Shown here: one piece after another, positions 22,547-33,800 of the stretch
Position numbering within the stretch: the stretch's first letter is position 1
How the letters are laid out: each line of letters starts with the position of its first letter
Assembly (NCBI GenBank): GCA_036186865.1
Contig: AP025067.1
Span: 12,254,279 to 12,318,278, forward strand
Length of the DNA: 64,000 nt
Reading direction: 5' to 3'
Origin: Eustoma russellianum
Taxonomy: Eukaryota > Streptophyta > Magnoliopsida > Gentianales > Gentianaceae
Made by a program: the position numbers and the translations under genes
The notes under the pieces: model-generated
The model's database searches: none
What the model was told of the DNA's origin: nothing
Seen by the model: the letters and a program-made list of their open reading frames with translations, nothing else

Positions 22547-23641
22547 TTACATCAAAAGGAAGAAGAAAGAAAGTAGCAGTATATGATTATCAACCTCCAG
22601 TCTATATATGATATGCCGCATTAAAACCTTGCCAAGTAAAACCACCCTTGTGGATAAAACCTTGGCGAAGGAAAAAGCATACATATTTATATAGACGGAC
22701 GGTTGATAGGCGCTATCATGTAATGAAGAACAATTGGGAAGCCGAGTATTACACAGACGTAATAAAATAAAATGCCATGTGCTCATCTGCACTCGATGGT
22801 TGCCTCGTATCCAGTCAGTATGCACGTCAATGCCCAAGAAAAGGAGCGCGAGGCCTGTTTCCTTCCATGTATCCCAAGAAACAACAGAGCAACGTAGGTA
22901 AAAAAACAGTGCGAATCTCCGCTGTCTATAATGATGCCTGACCCGGGTGACAGTCGCATGAAACGTATGAAATGTATGGAGTTTAAGTTCGATCCATGTC
23001 CTCGTCCACGCACAACAAAAATGTAGGTCTGAGTAAAACAGAAGTCCAAGACATAATGAAACATGAGAGGTGAGCTGGGGGTAAATCATACCTGATCTGC
23101 CGGCACAACCCAATGTGCCGGTAGAAATATCGGATACACGCCAATCCATGTGGAAGACTTGCAATAATAGGCAACAGGGTGTGTGAGTCAATGACGTCAG
23201 GTGTAGATTATGATGAGGATAGCCATGAGCATAATGAAAAGGCCGCGCATCCTCGAGCAAAGACCACAAATGTGATGATGCCGTCCATGCACGTAGGAAG
23301 TAAACAATCAGCGCCGTCAGCGGGTAGAACACGACATTCAAGAACCAGCATAATGAAATAAAAGCAAGCGTACCGAGGCTGCCTGTACTTATTAAAGTAC
23401 AGGCAGCTAAAGTTCGACATAGCCAATCCTTATGGAAGACTTTAGCTATGTGCAGTCGGCGACGTCGCGCCAAATGGGTGGTGCAGTTGCGGTGTCGGCC
23501 ATTTATAGCGGGTAAAAAGACAGCATTAAATATGATGAGGATATGAAATATGCAGCAGTGAAGCAAGTGAATGGAATGCGTACCGTGCCTGCTCGAGACC
23601 ATTGCGGCACGGGCAGAATATATTAAAAAGTGCCAATCCAT
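22547..23641 (-). CDS. Possible third ORF of LINE2, downstream of ORF2
   Basis: An open frame of 364 codons begins at an ATG 16 bases after the ORF2 stop and fills the 3' region. Three copies of an 18-base box (23633-23650, 23423-23440, 23141-23158) lie 210 and 282 bases apart. Both distances are multiples of three, so each copy reads VF(L/H)(M/K)DW in the same frame. The product would have a repeated architecture of roughly 70-94 residues per unit, rich in His, Leu, Phe and Cys, with no known domain. The C-terminal part matches LINE1 (INMYAFSFAKVLSTRVV). It could instead be a structured 3' UTR. Confidence 0.42.
   Translation of the reverse strand: MDWHFLIYSARAAMVSSRHGTHSIHLLHCCIFHILIIFNAVFLPAINGRHRNCTTHLARRRRLHIAKVFHKDWLCRTLAACTLISTGSLGTLAFISLCWFLNVVFYPLTALIVYFLRAWTASSHLWSLLEDARPFHYAHGYPHHNLHLTSLTHTPCCLLLQVFHMDWRVSDISTGTLGCAGRSGMIYPQLTSHVSLCLGLLFYSDLHFCCAWTRTWIELKLHTFHTFHATVTRVRHHYRQRRFALFFYLRCSVVSWDTWKETGLALLFLGIDVHTDWIRGNHRVQMSTWHFILLRLCNTRLPNCSSLHDSAYQPSVYINMYAFSFAKVLSTRVVLLGKVLMRHIIYRLEVDNHILLLSFFFLLM
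23099..23122 (-). other. LINE2 3'-region hairpin 3
   Basis: A perfect stem CCGGCAC (23100-23106) with GTGCCGG (23115-23121), extendable by a G·T pair, and an 8-base loop. It lies just after the third box (23141-23158) in sense. Confidence 0.65.
23378..23407 (-). other. LINE2 3'-region hairpin 2
   Basis: A perfect 12-bp stem, GCTGCCTGTACT (23378-23389) with AGTACAGGCAGC (23396-23407), and a 6-base loop TATTAA whose outer bases can also pair. This is the strongest hairpin of the set. It lies just after the second box (23423-23440) in sense. Confidence 0.75.
23583..23612 (-). other. LINE2 3'-region hairpin 1
   Basis: A perfect 7-bp stem, CCGTGCC (23583-23589) with GGCACGG (23606-23612). It lies just downstream, in sense, of the box at 23633-23650. 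Confidence 0.65.
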
Positions 23642-23657
23642 AAGAAAGACTAGAATA

Positions 23658-26600
23658 TCAGCCAGTGCGCAAGCTCGCCGATGTGAGATCCAATGTAAGT
23701 GATGCCCGGACCACAGCTGAGAGATTGTGTCTGTTGAAAACACTTGTCGCAGGATGCATCATCGCATGTTGAGCAAGGTAATGAGCTGACATATTAGTCT
23801 CACGATATGTGTGAATGATCTCCAGTCGATGATGTTGTATCATTGTATGTAGTAGTCGTAGATGATAGTTTCCAGAAACATGTTGTGACTGATGCAGTCG
23901 TGTCAGCATTTGAGCACAATCAGATTCAATTATGATCAAACGATAGAATGGGAGAATATACATCAATCCAAAAAGAGTAGCCTGAATCTCGGCCTGCAAA
24001 GGTGTGCTTGGAGGCAGACGAAATGAAAGTGCACATACACAACGACCCTCTTGATCACGCAATATTGCCCCACCCGCGGCGTAGTGGCAGCCAACTGCTG
24101 CATCAACATTCAATTTGAGTCTACCGGAAGGAGGAGCTTTCCACCGAATAACGCGGAGACGCGGAGGGCGAATCCGGGGGATCCAGGAGAGAGAGAGTGT
24201 TGGACCCGCTGCAAGTTTGGATCCCTGGATTTTCAGTATCCACATGTTAATATCAAAATGTATGGAATTGCGCAGGCCCGCAGTGGAAAAGGTTGTAGAG
24301 TCCCCATATACTAACTGCGCATAATGACGCCAAATGTTTGAAACGACAATTGATGGAATGACTATCCTTAAGACTCCAAGTAAGGATGTAAAATTGGAAA
24401 GATACCACCAAGCTAATAAATATTGTCGCAGAGATAGTGACGTCGGAGGTATGCTATGCAACTCGGCAGCAAAAAAACCCCATAAAAATCGAATGCGATT
24501 ACAGTAAATGAATATATGATCCACTGTGGCTGAGTGTTCTCTGCAAAAAGGACATTGTGTGGGACATGCCACCAAATACCGTCCTATGTAGTCTTCAAAT
24601 GGCATGACCGAATGAAAAAGGCGCCACAACAATATTCTTACGGATGGGGAATGTTGTTTGAACCAAATAAATTTTGTGGATAGCTGTGTTGGTCGTGACA
24701 CCCTACAAATATCATAGGCAGACTTGAGAGTGAACTCGCCTGTGGGCGTAGATGTCCATGAAAGAAAGGATCCCGTACCAGTTATATGAGAGATACAAGT
24801 GTGGTGAATTCGACATATAAGTTTCCATACGGCCGAGTCTGGAAGCCGTGGATGATAATCACCACGCCTTCCGTATTTCAAATGCATATACTAACTCCAT
24901 AATGTATTGTGCTTTTGATATGTCCACCAAATCCGACACTGATATGCCTGTTGTAAATCACTTAGGTTACGAAGTCCCAAGCCGTCTTCTTCAACTGGAT
25001 TTGTGATGTTTTTCCATGTCACCCAATGATGCCTATCCCCCCAATAAAATGTTGACATCTTTCTGTCTATCATTCGAATGACTGACTTGGGCAAGCCTCC
25101 TGCTGCCAGAATATGAAGTGGAAGCGCCGCAATCACTGAACGTAAGAGTACTAATCTTCCCGCCGAGGAGAGAAGACGAGAATGCCATCCGTGTAATCGG
25201 TCATCAACATGTTGTAAGAGGGTCGCACAGTGCATAGAACGAGCGATGCCCTTATGAAGATATGAACCAAGATATCTAAAAGGCAGAGTTGTCGCTCGCA
25301 TGCCTAGTATATCTTTGAATACTCGACATTGACGTGAGGTGATATTTGACGATGGTATGAAACTGCTTTTATTAAAATTTACCTTTTGTCCTGATGCATT
25401 TTCATATGTACTGAGAAATGAGTGGAAACGTCTGAGGTTGTGCTGCGTACCTCGTAAAAAAATAAGCAAGTCATCCGCATAGGCCAAGTGAGAGATGGCC
25501 ATAGGTATTCTCCCCAGGCGAAACGATTGTATGCTTCCCGCTGCAACTAGCGCCTTCAGTCCTCTACTGAATCCTTCAGATGATAGAATAAACAATAAGG
25601 GTGACAAAGGATCACCCTGCTTGACTCCCCTTAAAGGCCGAAAATAGGGTGATGGCTGCCCATTGATTAAGACTGACAACCTCGTTGCACTTAGGTGGTT
25701 AATGATAATTCGAATGAAAAAATCCGAAAAAACCGAATTTGCGTAGAAGTAGTTGAAGATATTCCCAACTTACCCGGTCGAAAGCCTTCATCATATCTAA
25801 TTTCAAACATAATTGAGATCCCCCTCTATCCATCATGTGTACCATTTCTCGGGCCAATAGAACTTGAGTCGAAATATCATGACCCGGAAGAAATCCTGTT
25901 TGTTCCGGCGAAATTAACTATGGTAGCAGCTGACCCAAACGAGTGGAAATGATCCGAGTGCAAATCTTGCTCAGGAAATTTGTAAGACAAATAGGGCGAA
26001 AATCTCCAAAAGTCTGTGGCGACTGTGTTTTTGGGATCAGCGTAAGTAAAGCACTAGCCATGACATTCGGCTGTGGTACGCTAATGAAAAACTCTTGCAC
26101 CGCTTTTAGAACATCCAAATGTATTACAGGCCAACATGATCTGTAGAAATTTCCATGAAAACCATCTGGCCCCGCTGCACTCTGCGGGTCTAAACTCCAT
26201 ACAGCCGCTTTGACCTCTGACTCCAATGGTAACTGTGTAAGCATGAGATTATCTGCGTCAGATATTAGATGTGGAATGTGTGATAGTATAGCTGAGTGAT
26301 TATTCGTGGGCGCACGGGCAAATAAGTCCTTGTAAAAAGCAACAGTGGCTGTCATAATGTCGTCCGGATGTGTCAACAGTGTTCCCTGCGAGTTCTGAAG
26401 CTGTCGAATACATAGCTTTGAACGTTTACCTTTGACAAGGGAGTGGAAGTATCGGGTATTAGCATCACCCTCTTGTAACCATTTAACCCGCGCCTTTTGT
26501 TTCCAGTATTGCATTTCATAGTTTGAGGCGTGTAAATATTGTGCTTTGGCCTGATAAAACGCCTCACGTGCCTCCTCCGTGGGATTAGCGTCCCAAGTAC

Positions 26601-27517
26601 TTTCTGCTCTATTGAGATGTTCCTCTGCATCCTTCAGAGTGCTGAAAATGTTCCCAAATATATTCTTATTCCAGAGTTGAATGTCTTTCTTGAGAGAAAA
26701 TAATTTTGTATAGAAACCCCGCATGCCGCCTGTAGTTGGATATGATAGCCATGCATTCTTCACATAAGTATGAAAATCTGGGTGGTGAAGCCATGCATCC
26801 AAAAAATGAAATGGGCGGCGGGTAGACTGAATATTTAGCTGACATTGTATCAAAAGTGGAGTGTGATCCGATGTAACGCGTGGTAAATTAGAAAGCCGCA
26901 AAGTGTCAAACATATCATGCATCAAAGAATTAATAAATAGCCAATCCAGCCGTCTTCTAACACGTCCAAGACCACGGCCTTCAGCCCAAGTAAAACGCGA
27001 ACCTTGATATGGTGGCGACATAAGAGAACATGCTTCTATACAGTCATTAAAATCCTGTAAAGCAGATAAAGAAGGTGTGGAGCGGCCGCAGTGATCTTCA
27101 AGGGCGCGAAACGTATTGAAATCTCCTCCAATCATCCAAGGTAACTGTAACCCCGTGGAGAAATCACATAATGTGCGCCATAATTGTTGACGCTGTGTAG
27201 CAGTATGTTTTGCATAGACTAAAGAGAGAACAAAAGTGCTGCAGCGAAACCGATGATAAAGTCAGGTGGATCACTTGATCTTGATCCTGTGTGGCAAGCA
27301 AACGGAACTCATTATCACGCCAGAAAAACCAGATATGTTCCGACTGTGAAGCATAGCAGTGTGAAAATCCAAGACGCAAACCAAATCTATGTGCTTGTGA
27401 TGGGGTATGCTTAGGTTCAATTAAAGCAACTAAATTTAAACGGTGGTCCCTAATCAACTGTTGTAATCAAGCTACTGACGTGCGCATGCCTCGAATGTTC
27501 CATATTAATATATTCAT
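23658..27517 (-). pseudogene. LINE2 ORF2: endonuclease, reverse transcriptase, zf-RVT, RNase H; frameshifts and stops
   Basis: The ATG is at 27517. The endonuclease begins with NILIWNIRG, changes frame near 27220 and continues with GGDFN (about 27125) and SDHTPL. The reverse transcriptase is broken by TAG at 25918-25920. The segment with LKLDMMKAFDRVSW (about 25780) is intact but a frameshift follows near 25700. It then keeps GVKQGDPLSPLLF and LAYADDLLIF. A TAG near 24890 separates it from the zf-RVT and RNase H part (23658-24887), which has CPFCREHSATVDHIFIYC, NVDAAVG, QAEIQA and ESDC. RNase H again reads AHYLAQ where Asp is usual, as in LINE1. Confidence 0.9.
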
Positions 27518-28366
27518 TGAGTAAGGTTAGAGACACTTCCCTGAATGATTTGAGACGCACTGCACGTCAGAATGGTCGATGGCGGCAGGGGGGTAGGTCC
27601 TTTCGGGCTTGGCATTTTCTACGAGGGACAACTGTTATAAATGGCGCCTCCTTGGTCTGATCATTCAGTCTGGATATTAATATTTCATCATCAGCCGATG
27701 CTTCAAGCAATTGCATGCGACGTGCAACGTCTTCAGGCACCGTAGGAATGTCTTCTACATGGACCTCAGCCGGCAAATCATTATCCGACAAATGTCCAAT
27801 ATCCGTATATGTGACGTCATCTGGCATTTGATGATCTGCGGCATCGCAGAAAGTGTCTTGCAGTTGGCCTTCCTCCTCATCTTCTGGGTCATCGCAGGCA
27901 GTGTGTAGAGGAGCACCCGATGAAGGCATCTCAGCCGGTGGCATTTCAGGCATAGAACTTTGAGGCGGCAGGGGAGGTGATGGCGGCGTAGGAAGTGGTG
28001 CTGTTGATTTCTTCTTTACCGGCGTTTATCGTTGTTTTGGTGGCCTAGACGGCGGTGGCGGTGGGGGCGGTGGAACTGACGAAGGCGTTGATAGCTTTGA
28101 TCGATGAGAGTTATTCGTAAATCCTGATGAAATCCAATTTTTTCAAAAACATCCCGGATCACCTTCAATGGAGGTCGTCCATACCAAAACGTGCCAACCA
28201 AGGAATGTTTGAATGGCGCGGCTAGGGCATCGATTTCAGAATCGAGAAATGAGATCATAGGAATACCTTTGTGTCGTGAAACTGTTTTGGGCGAAATATT
28301 AATCTTTTGTGCTGATGTGTCGCCGGCGACAATATCGGCAAAAGATGCCGGCTTCAAAGTCGACAT
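27514..28366 (-). pseudogene. LINE2 ORF1, with internal deletion and frameshift
   Basis: It starts at the ATG at 28366 (MSTLKPASFADIVAG) and follows LINE1 ORF1 through the first half of DUF4283 (LVGTFWYGRPPLKV, DLRITLID). About 440 bp equivalent to LINE1 14635-15078 are then missing. The second half of DUF4283 and the CCHC knuckle are lost, and the frame changes near 28100. The downstream tail (27567-27953) keeps the acidic stretch and the basic VVPRRKCQARKDL. It is cut by an apparent one-base expansion of a C run near 27588. In the restored frame the stop at 27514-27516 would overlap the ORF2 ATG as ATGA. Confidence 0.82.
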
Positions 28367-28552
28367 TATGGAAGAGTGATTTCCGTTGTTAATCGATGGC
28401 AAAGACAGCAGAATGAAACAGCATAAAATTGAAGGCGGAATGAAACAAAAGTAAATTGACGGCGGCGTAGAGATGATCAGCACAGACGGCGGCGGCTAGA
28501 GCCGCCGGGAAACCGGAAATCGCCAGAAGCCCTGCGCCATTCTTATATACGT

Positions 28553-28580
28553 TTATATATATATATATATATATATATAG
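28553..28580. repeat. TA microsatellite at the 5' side of LINE2
   Basis: A (TA)n tract, probably the other half of the tract at 22440-22492, split by the LINE2 insertion. The following 80 bp (TAAGGCC phrases) resemble the LTRs of this window. Confidence 0.8.
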
Positions 28581-28659
28581 TGTATACTGCCATAAGGCCT
28601 AATTATGACAAAAATGACTTCATTTCATGATTATGTATTCTTATATGTACAGTATATAG

Positions 28660-30868
28660 TGTTACGACCCGCGTTTCTGGGTCGGTAGAAAATGATAAAA
28701 GATAAGAGGAAATAAAATAAAAGTGCAATGTTGGCAAAAATTTCGATGCAATTAAAATTTGAATCAGAGTTTAGTAAGATGTTGGTAGTATATATCGGGT
28801 TAGAAATGCTCAGAAAATAACCAAACGATAAGATAACAAATATACCGATATACGACGAAACTAGGTACCGGATATATTCGAACATACGATAGGATTTAAA
28901 TACATTAGTCGGTAGTACTAAAGTCGGTAGACGTAGATTAAATTCAATAAAGTACATAACACAAGAAATTGTGGTTAGAAGAATACCTCAACAAAATACC
29001 AAGTGGAAAAAATGCGTAGAAACCAAATGATAGCATTTTGTCCTATTTTGCCCATCCAAACACCCACTTGGCCGCCCCCTACATACAAAGGGAAGAAAAG
29101 ATTTCGTCCATTTTGTATTCCACTATTCAACAAAACCTTACACACCTTTACCTCAATTATCACATTTTCTCCTACTTTATCCTACATGACAAACATAACG
29201 AAACCCCCTCCCTCTTTCCTCCCTACAACCGACCCCCCCTTTATTCCCAAGAACCAAAAAGTCTTCTTTCCCTCTTACACACTCTTTTTCTCACCATTAT
29301 TACCCTACACCTAATACTTCCAAACCCTCATCATTTTCTCCTAAGAAAAATCTTCTTCCCTCAACCCCAACCCCTCATTTCAGCCGAAAGTTACAAGAAA
29401 GGGGGGAAAACTTTTCTTCACTTTTCTCCTCACACACTCCACATTCTTACACACTTCCAATCACCATCATTCTTCTTCCAGTTTCTCTCAACCCACTCCA
29501 CTCATTTTCATTTCTTCTCTTCCCTCCCCAAGCCTTACTTTTGGCTGAAATTCCCAACAAAGAGGAGAGACCCTCTTCCCTTTTCTTTCATTACTCACTC
29601 CAATAATTCTTACACATCAACACATCTTCTTCCTATCTTCTCCCTCTTCCAAGGCCAACAAGTCTTCACTTTCTCTTCCTCCTTCCATATGGTCGAGAAT
29701 TACAAAGTGATGCAAGGGGAATTTCTTCTATTTTCATCCTTACACTTCAACAAGTTTATCATACACTTCAACAAATACTCTCTCCTCTTTCCTTCAAGAA
29801 AATTCAAATCTTCCAACTCCATCCCTCCTCTACGGCCGAGACCTCCACAAAGAACAAAAGAGGTAATTTCTTCTTCTTCTTCAGTCCACACTCCAACATT
29901 TTCACTCCTCAAACAAAACCCTCTTTTCCTCTCTTTCCTCTTCAAGGCACAAAGTCTCCAAATTTCTTCCTTCTCTCCACTTTGGCCGAGAATAACATCC
30001 ATGGAAAAGGAATAATTTTTCTTTTCTTCTCATCACCTACACACATTCAAGACTAAGTTCCAATACCACCTTCATCCAAGTGGTAATAGCCGAATTCTAG
30101 GAGGATGAAAACAAAGTTGTGGCAAGGTAAGAACACCACCTAAAGTAGTATATATTTCTTCCATTTCATTTCCATAAATGGTACATTAACTCCCTATTTT
30201 TTTTGTTAAAACTGTGGGTTATGTGAGGCACAAAATATAATGTTTTCTTCCAAGCCAAGTGAAGCAATTATCACTTTAAAGTGTAAGAAAAGTGGTTAAG
30301 GCAAGTATTCTTCCTAGATCCTACATGGATTTTCAAAATTAAGTATATATGTTTATACTAAAGTTGGATGATCCATGTAGTATGTTCAAGCTTTCTTTAC
30401 AAGAACATGAAAAATACATGCTTTATGTACTATACATGTTGTATCTACATGCCCTATACTCAGCCATTTAAGGTCCTTTGACGATAAAATATATTTAGCA
30501 TGTACTATACATACACCTATGATAAATGTATAAAGATATGTATATGTAAATATACGTACAGATACAATACGACCAATAAGGCCTTTATTTGATAAAAAAT
30601 GGCTTAAACCTACTTTATGAATACATAAATGTATAGTATATAAATTAATATATGAAAGTGACCAAGATATGTACACTAAATAATATGGCAAGAAAATGTA
30701 TAAATATAGTATACATATACAAATTTATTCGGCCAGGAGGCCTCTTAATGTTGAAAATGGCGTTAATATTATGTGGACATATACTTGTGTAATATATATG
30801 TTAAGATATAGAAATGACTAAGTTGTGTAGATTTCTTTACAGAAAACTATTAGGACCTAAACTTCAAG
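28660..30868 (+). repeat. Probable 5' part of a further LTR, truncated by TR-GAG2
   Basis: It opens TGTTACGACCC, close to the starts TGTTGTACCCC (TR-GAG1) and TGTTATGAACC (TR-GAG2). It has the same kind of content: a pyrimidine-rich kilobase (about 29040-30050) and phrases such as AAGGCAAGTATT and CTTCCTAG near 30300 that recur in the TR-GAG2 LTR. It stops at the TR-GAG2 target duplication. A 325-codon open frame (29038-30015) lies in the pyrimidine-rich part but is of very low complexity and has no ATG-linked homology, so I do not call it a gene. Confidence 0.5.
30864..30868 (+). repeat. TR-GAG2 target-site duplication, left
   Basis: TCAAG, identical to 52957-52961. This proves that the two 5-kb LTRs belong to one element despite the 10-kb nested insertion. 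Confidence 0.93.
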
Positions 30869-33800
30869 TGTTATGAACCGCACCTCTGGACGAAGGGAAA
30901 GGGGAGGCATGATGGAACTAGAATACGATCGGGGTACCGCACTAGTTGTAAGGGTGCCGTAATAAACCATTATGAATTCCTAAAGTTTTAGAAGAAACAT
31001 AAGAATAATTAAATTATACATATAAAAAATTGCACACTCTTAGCAGAAACTTAATCAAAGGAATATCCCACCATCTTCCCAAAAATTCGGCTACATCGAG
31101 GAAAGAGAAAAGATCAAGGAAACAAAGTCCAAATACAATACTACTTAATCATTTTAACTCTTATTTCACGTCTTACACAATAAAAGACATTCAACCAATA
31201 GGATTTCATGCATAAATTCTACCTTCTACCTCCATCCGACCCTCCCTCTATTTCTCCAATGTTCTTACACTTTTGTTTACTGTTAATTAATTTAATATTC
31301 AACACAATCATTTCTATTTTCCATACAAGCTCAAAACCCCACCAATCAAAATGCATGCAAAACACCTTTTCTTCCCACTCTCCTATATAATTTCGGCCCA
31401 AAAGGAAAAAGAGAAGATCAGAAAGGTGTTCATCATTACCTTCACCCATATCTTCAGCTTTGGTAAGAACCAAGGAATGAGATATTCCTCCTTGTGATCC
31501 ATGTTCTATCTTCAATCCTTACGCAACCCTTACATAAATAATTTAAGTACCAATCGAATCTCATACAAAAGAGAGAATTCCCTATTTTCATGATCCTTAG
31601 GCAAAACATAAAGTTTCCACCATTAATACTAAAAATTTCGACTATTAACTCAACGGAGAAGGATATAATGGCCTCTATCACTTCCACCTCTTGCACAAGT
31701 TAAATACCACCAATACAATTTCATGCACAACATTTTTCTCCAATCCATGGAACTCCCTAGCCACTACCCCAACCGACCTCATTATACATTTCAAGAAATT
31801 TTCATTTCTCCTTTTCTTCCATAATCATGGCAAATCTTACAATGTGTAAGATAATGGCCACACACATTACATGCAATTTCCTTTTTATCTCTCCAAGAAT
31901 TTTTCCTCAATTGCCCCACCCCACCTGGTTTCTTTTATAACCAATCATCATTACATCTCTTACACCATGTAAGAGATTGTTCCACTAGAATTTCATTCAA
32001 GCACTTTTGCTACATCACTAAAGTAGTAATTCAAGAGGTGCTTATCATTTTCTTCCCATTACCCATTTCGGCCAAATAAGGAGGAGTCCCCATAAGACAC
32101 TAGCCTTTACCACTACACTTTATTTCAAAACCTCTCACTCTCTATTACATTCTCTCATTATCAAGACATTTGCTCCTCCCCTAAACTCTTCTTCAACCGA
32201 GAGTTCCAGCAAGAAAAAATTCCTCAAGACCAATCTAAGTCACCACACCAATAATCTATCAAAGCAAGTACACCAATCTTCCTCTTATACATTTTTTCAC
32301 TTTCTATCTCTCCCAAAAACATTCTCATTTCTTTTCCAAACCGTAGGTTTCAACAAGGAGGAAGAGGGGGTAATCTTGGTTGAATAAGTAAGAGTATCCA
32401 AGCCATTCAAGGTAAGAATCAATTAGAGATGATTTTTGTATATTCAAACATTCATTTTATTATCAAAAGAACTAATTTTTCCTTCCTCTTGGCCCTCAAA
32501 GCCGTGACTACCATCCAAGAAGCTAAAGAAGAGACCTTTTCTCCTCTAGTGTAAGACTCAAGTTACTAAGGCAAGTATTTCTTCCTAGTTCCTTCAAGAG
32601 AAATGAAATCTAAGTTTAGAATACTCACTAATAGTTAATGGACCATGCATGCAAGAAAAATCAAGGTCTCTATGTCGGATGACATGAAAGATGGTTTGCA
32701 TGTACAATTTGTTGATGCATGTGTGCTTATGTTGAATAAAATCATCAAGTAAGCCTAGAATACTACTTGAATCTAACATGCAAGATGAAATTAGGTCACT
32801 TCTATATTCATTTGGCCGTGTAATTCCAAAAGAAAACATCTTTGCTATGATTTATACACTTACATGCCGAACGGTAGTCATATGAGTTTATTATGCTAAT
32901 AAGTGTGTTTATGAACATCTCCCTTGTCATTTTGATATATGCATGTCAATTTTATTGCACATATATAATAGGGGATTGTCATGACAATAGAGAATGATAA
33001 TCTCAAAACGATGCAATATTAATCTCCTCCTGATGCATGCACACCAAGATGCTACCTTTGAACATCATCCATGTTAGCATTGACATTTTTCCTTGCTATA
33101 GGGGACGACCATGACTCTTTGATAAGTTCATGATCCATCACCATCATCATGATGTGTAATTTGATGATCATGGACTTTGATGGGAAGATGCCATAGAAAT
33201 CTCTATGTTTTTAGCCTCATAAGTTTATGATAAGTGTAACTTGGCCGTCATCATAATATGCAACAAATTATGTACTTGCATGTATTTCAGGATGATTTTT
33301 ATGTGATTATGAATATGCATTTTAATATGACTTGAGCATGTATTATTTAGTATGTTTGTTAGGCATTAGAATTATCATGAATATCAAGCTTGGCATTGAC
33401 GATGGAAAAATTCTATTTTTGAACACCCACACTTTCAGCCATATGTTTAAAAATAAGGAATTGGGATGCACAACTTATTATTGAAATAAGATTAAGGAAA
33501 ATGTATGTATTATAGGACTTGAGCATACTATAATTTAGTAGATGGACATACATTAGAATTTTTATGAATATCAAATTTAGTATTGGTAATGGGAAAGGTT
33601 CATTTCATTTACTCTCACTTTCGGCAAAGGTAAGAGAATAGGAAACCTGAATGTACCAATTATTAATGTAATATGTTTCGTAATATGAGATGTAATAAAA
33701 AGGAAAAAGGGCTCATTATGGAATTTAAAACATTTGGACCACACGAATTTCGGCCCAAATGGCATTTTCGGCTTAGCCTAACAAGTCTATGTGTAAATTA

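Larger units (their letters stand above)
22493..28551 (-). mobile_element. LINE2: second copy of the same L1-type LINE family, minus strand
   Basis: This is a close relative of LINE1 in reverse orientation, with ORF1, ORF2 and the long 3' region in the same order. Protein similarity is high (for example RVRRRLDWLF and LAYADDLLIFLRG in both). The 3' end lacks a clear poly-A tail; in sense it reads CCTTTTTTAATATAT and passes into a TA tract. TA tracts flank both ends (22440-22492 and 28553-28580), so the target duplication is hidden in microsatellite and the exact ends are uncertain by a few bases. Confidence 0.92.

Noticed and set aside
23179..24324. Plus-strand frames opposite the LINE2 ORF2/ORF3 region
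   Set aside because: They are shadows of the minus-strand LINE frames, and their sequence shows no independent motif.
29038..30015. 325-codon open frame on the plus strand
   Set aside because: It lies in a pyrimidine-rich, low-complexity kilobase with no domain pattern. Stop codons are rare there because of composition.
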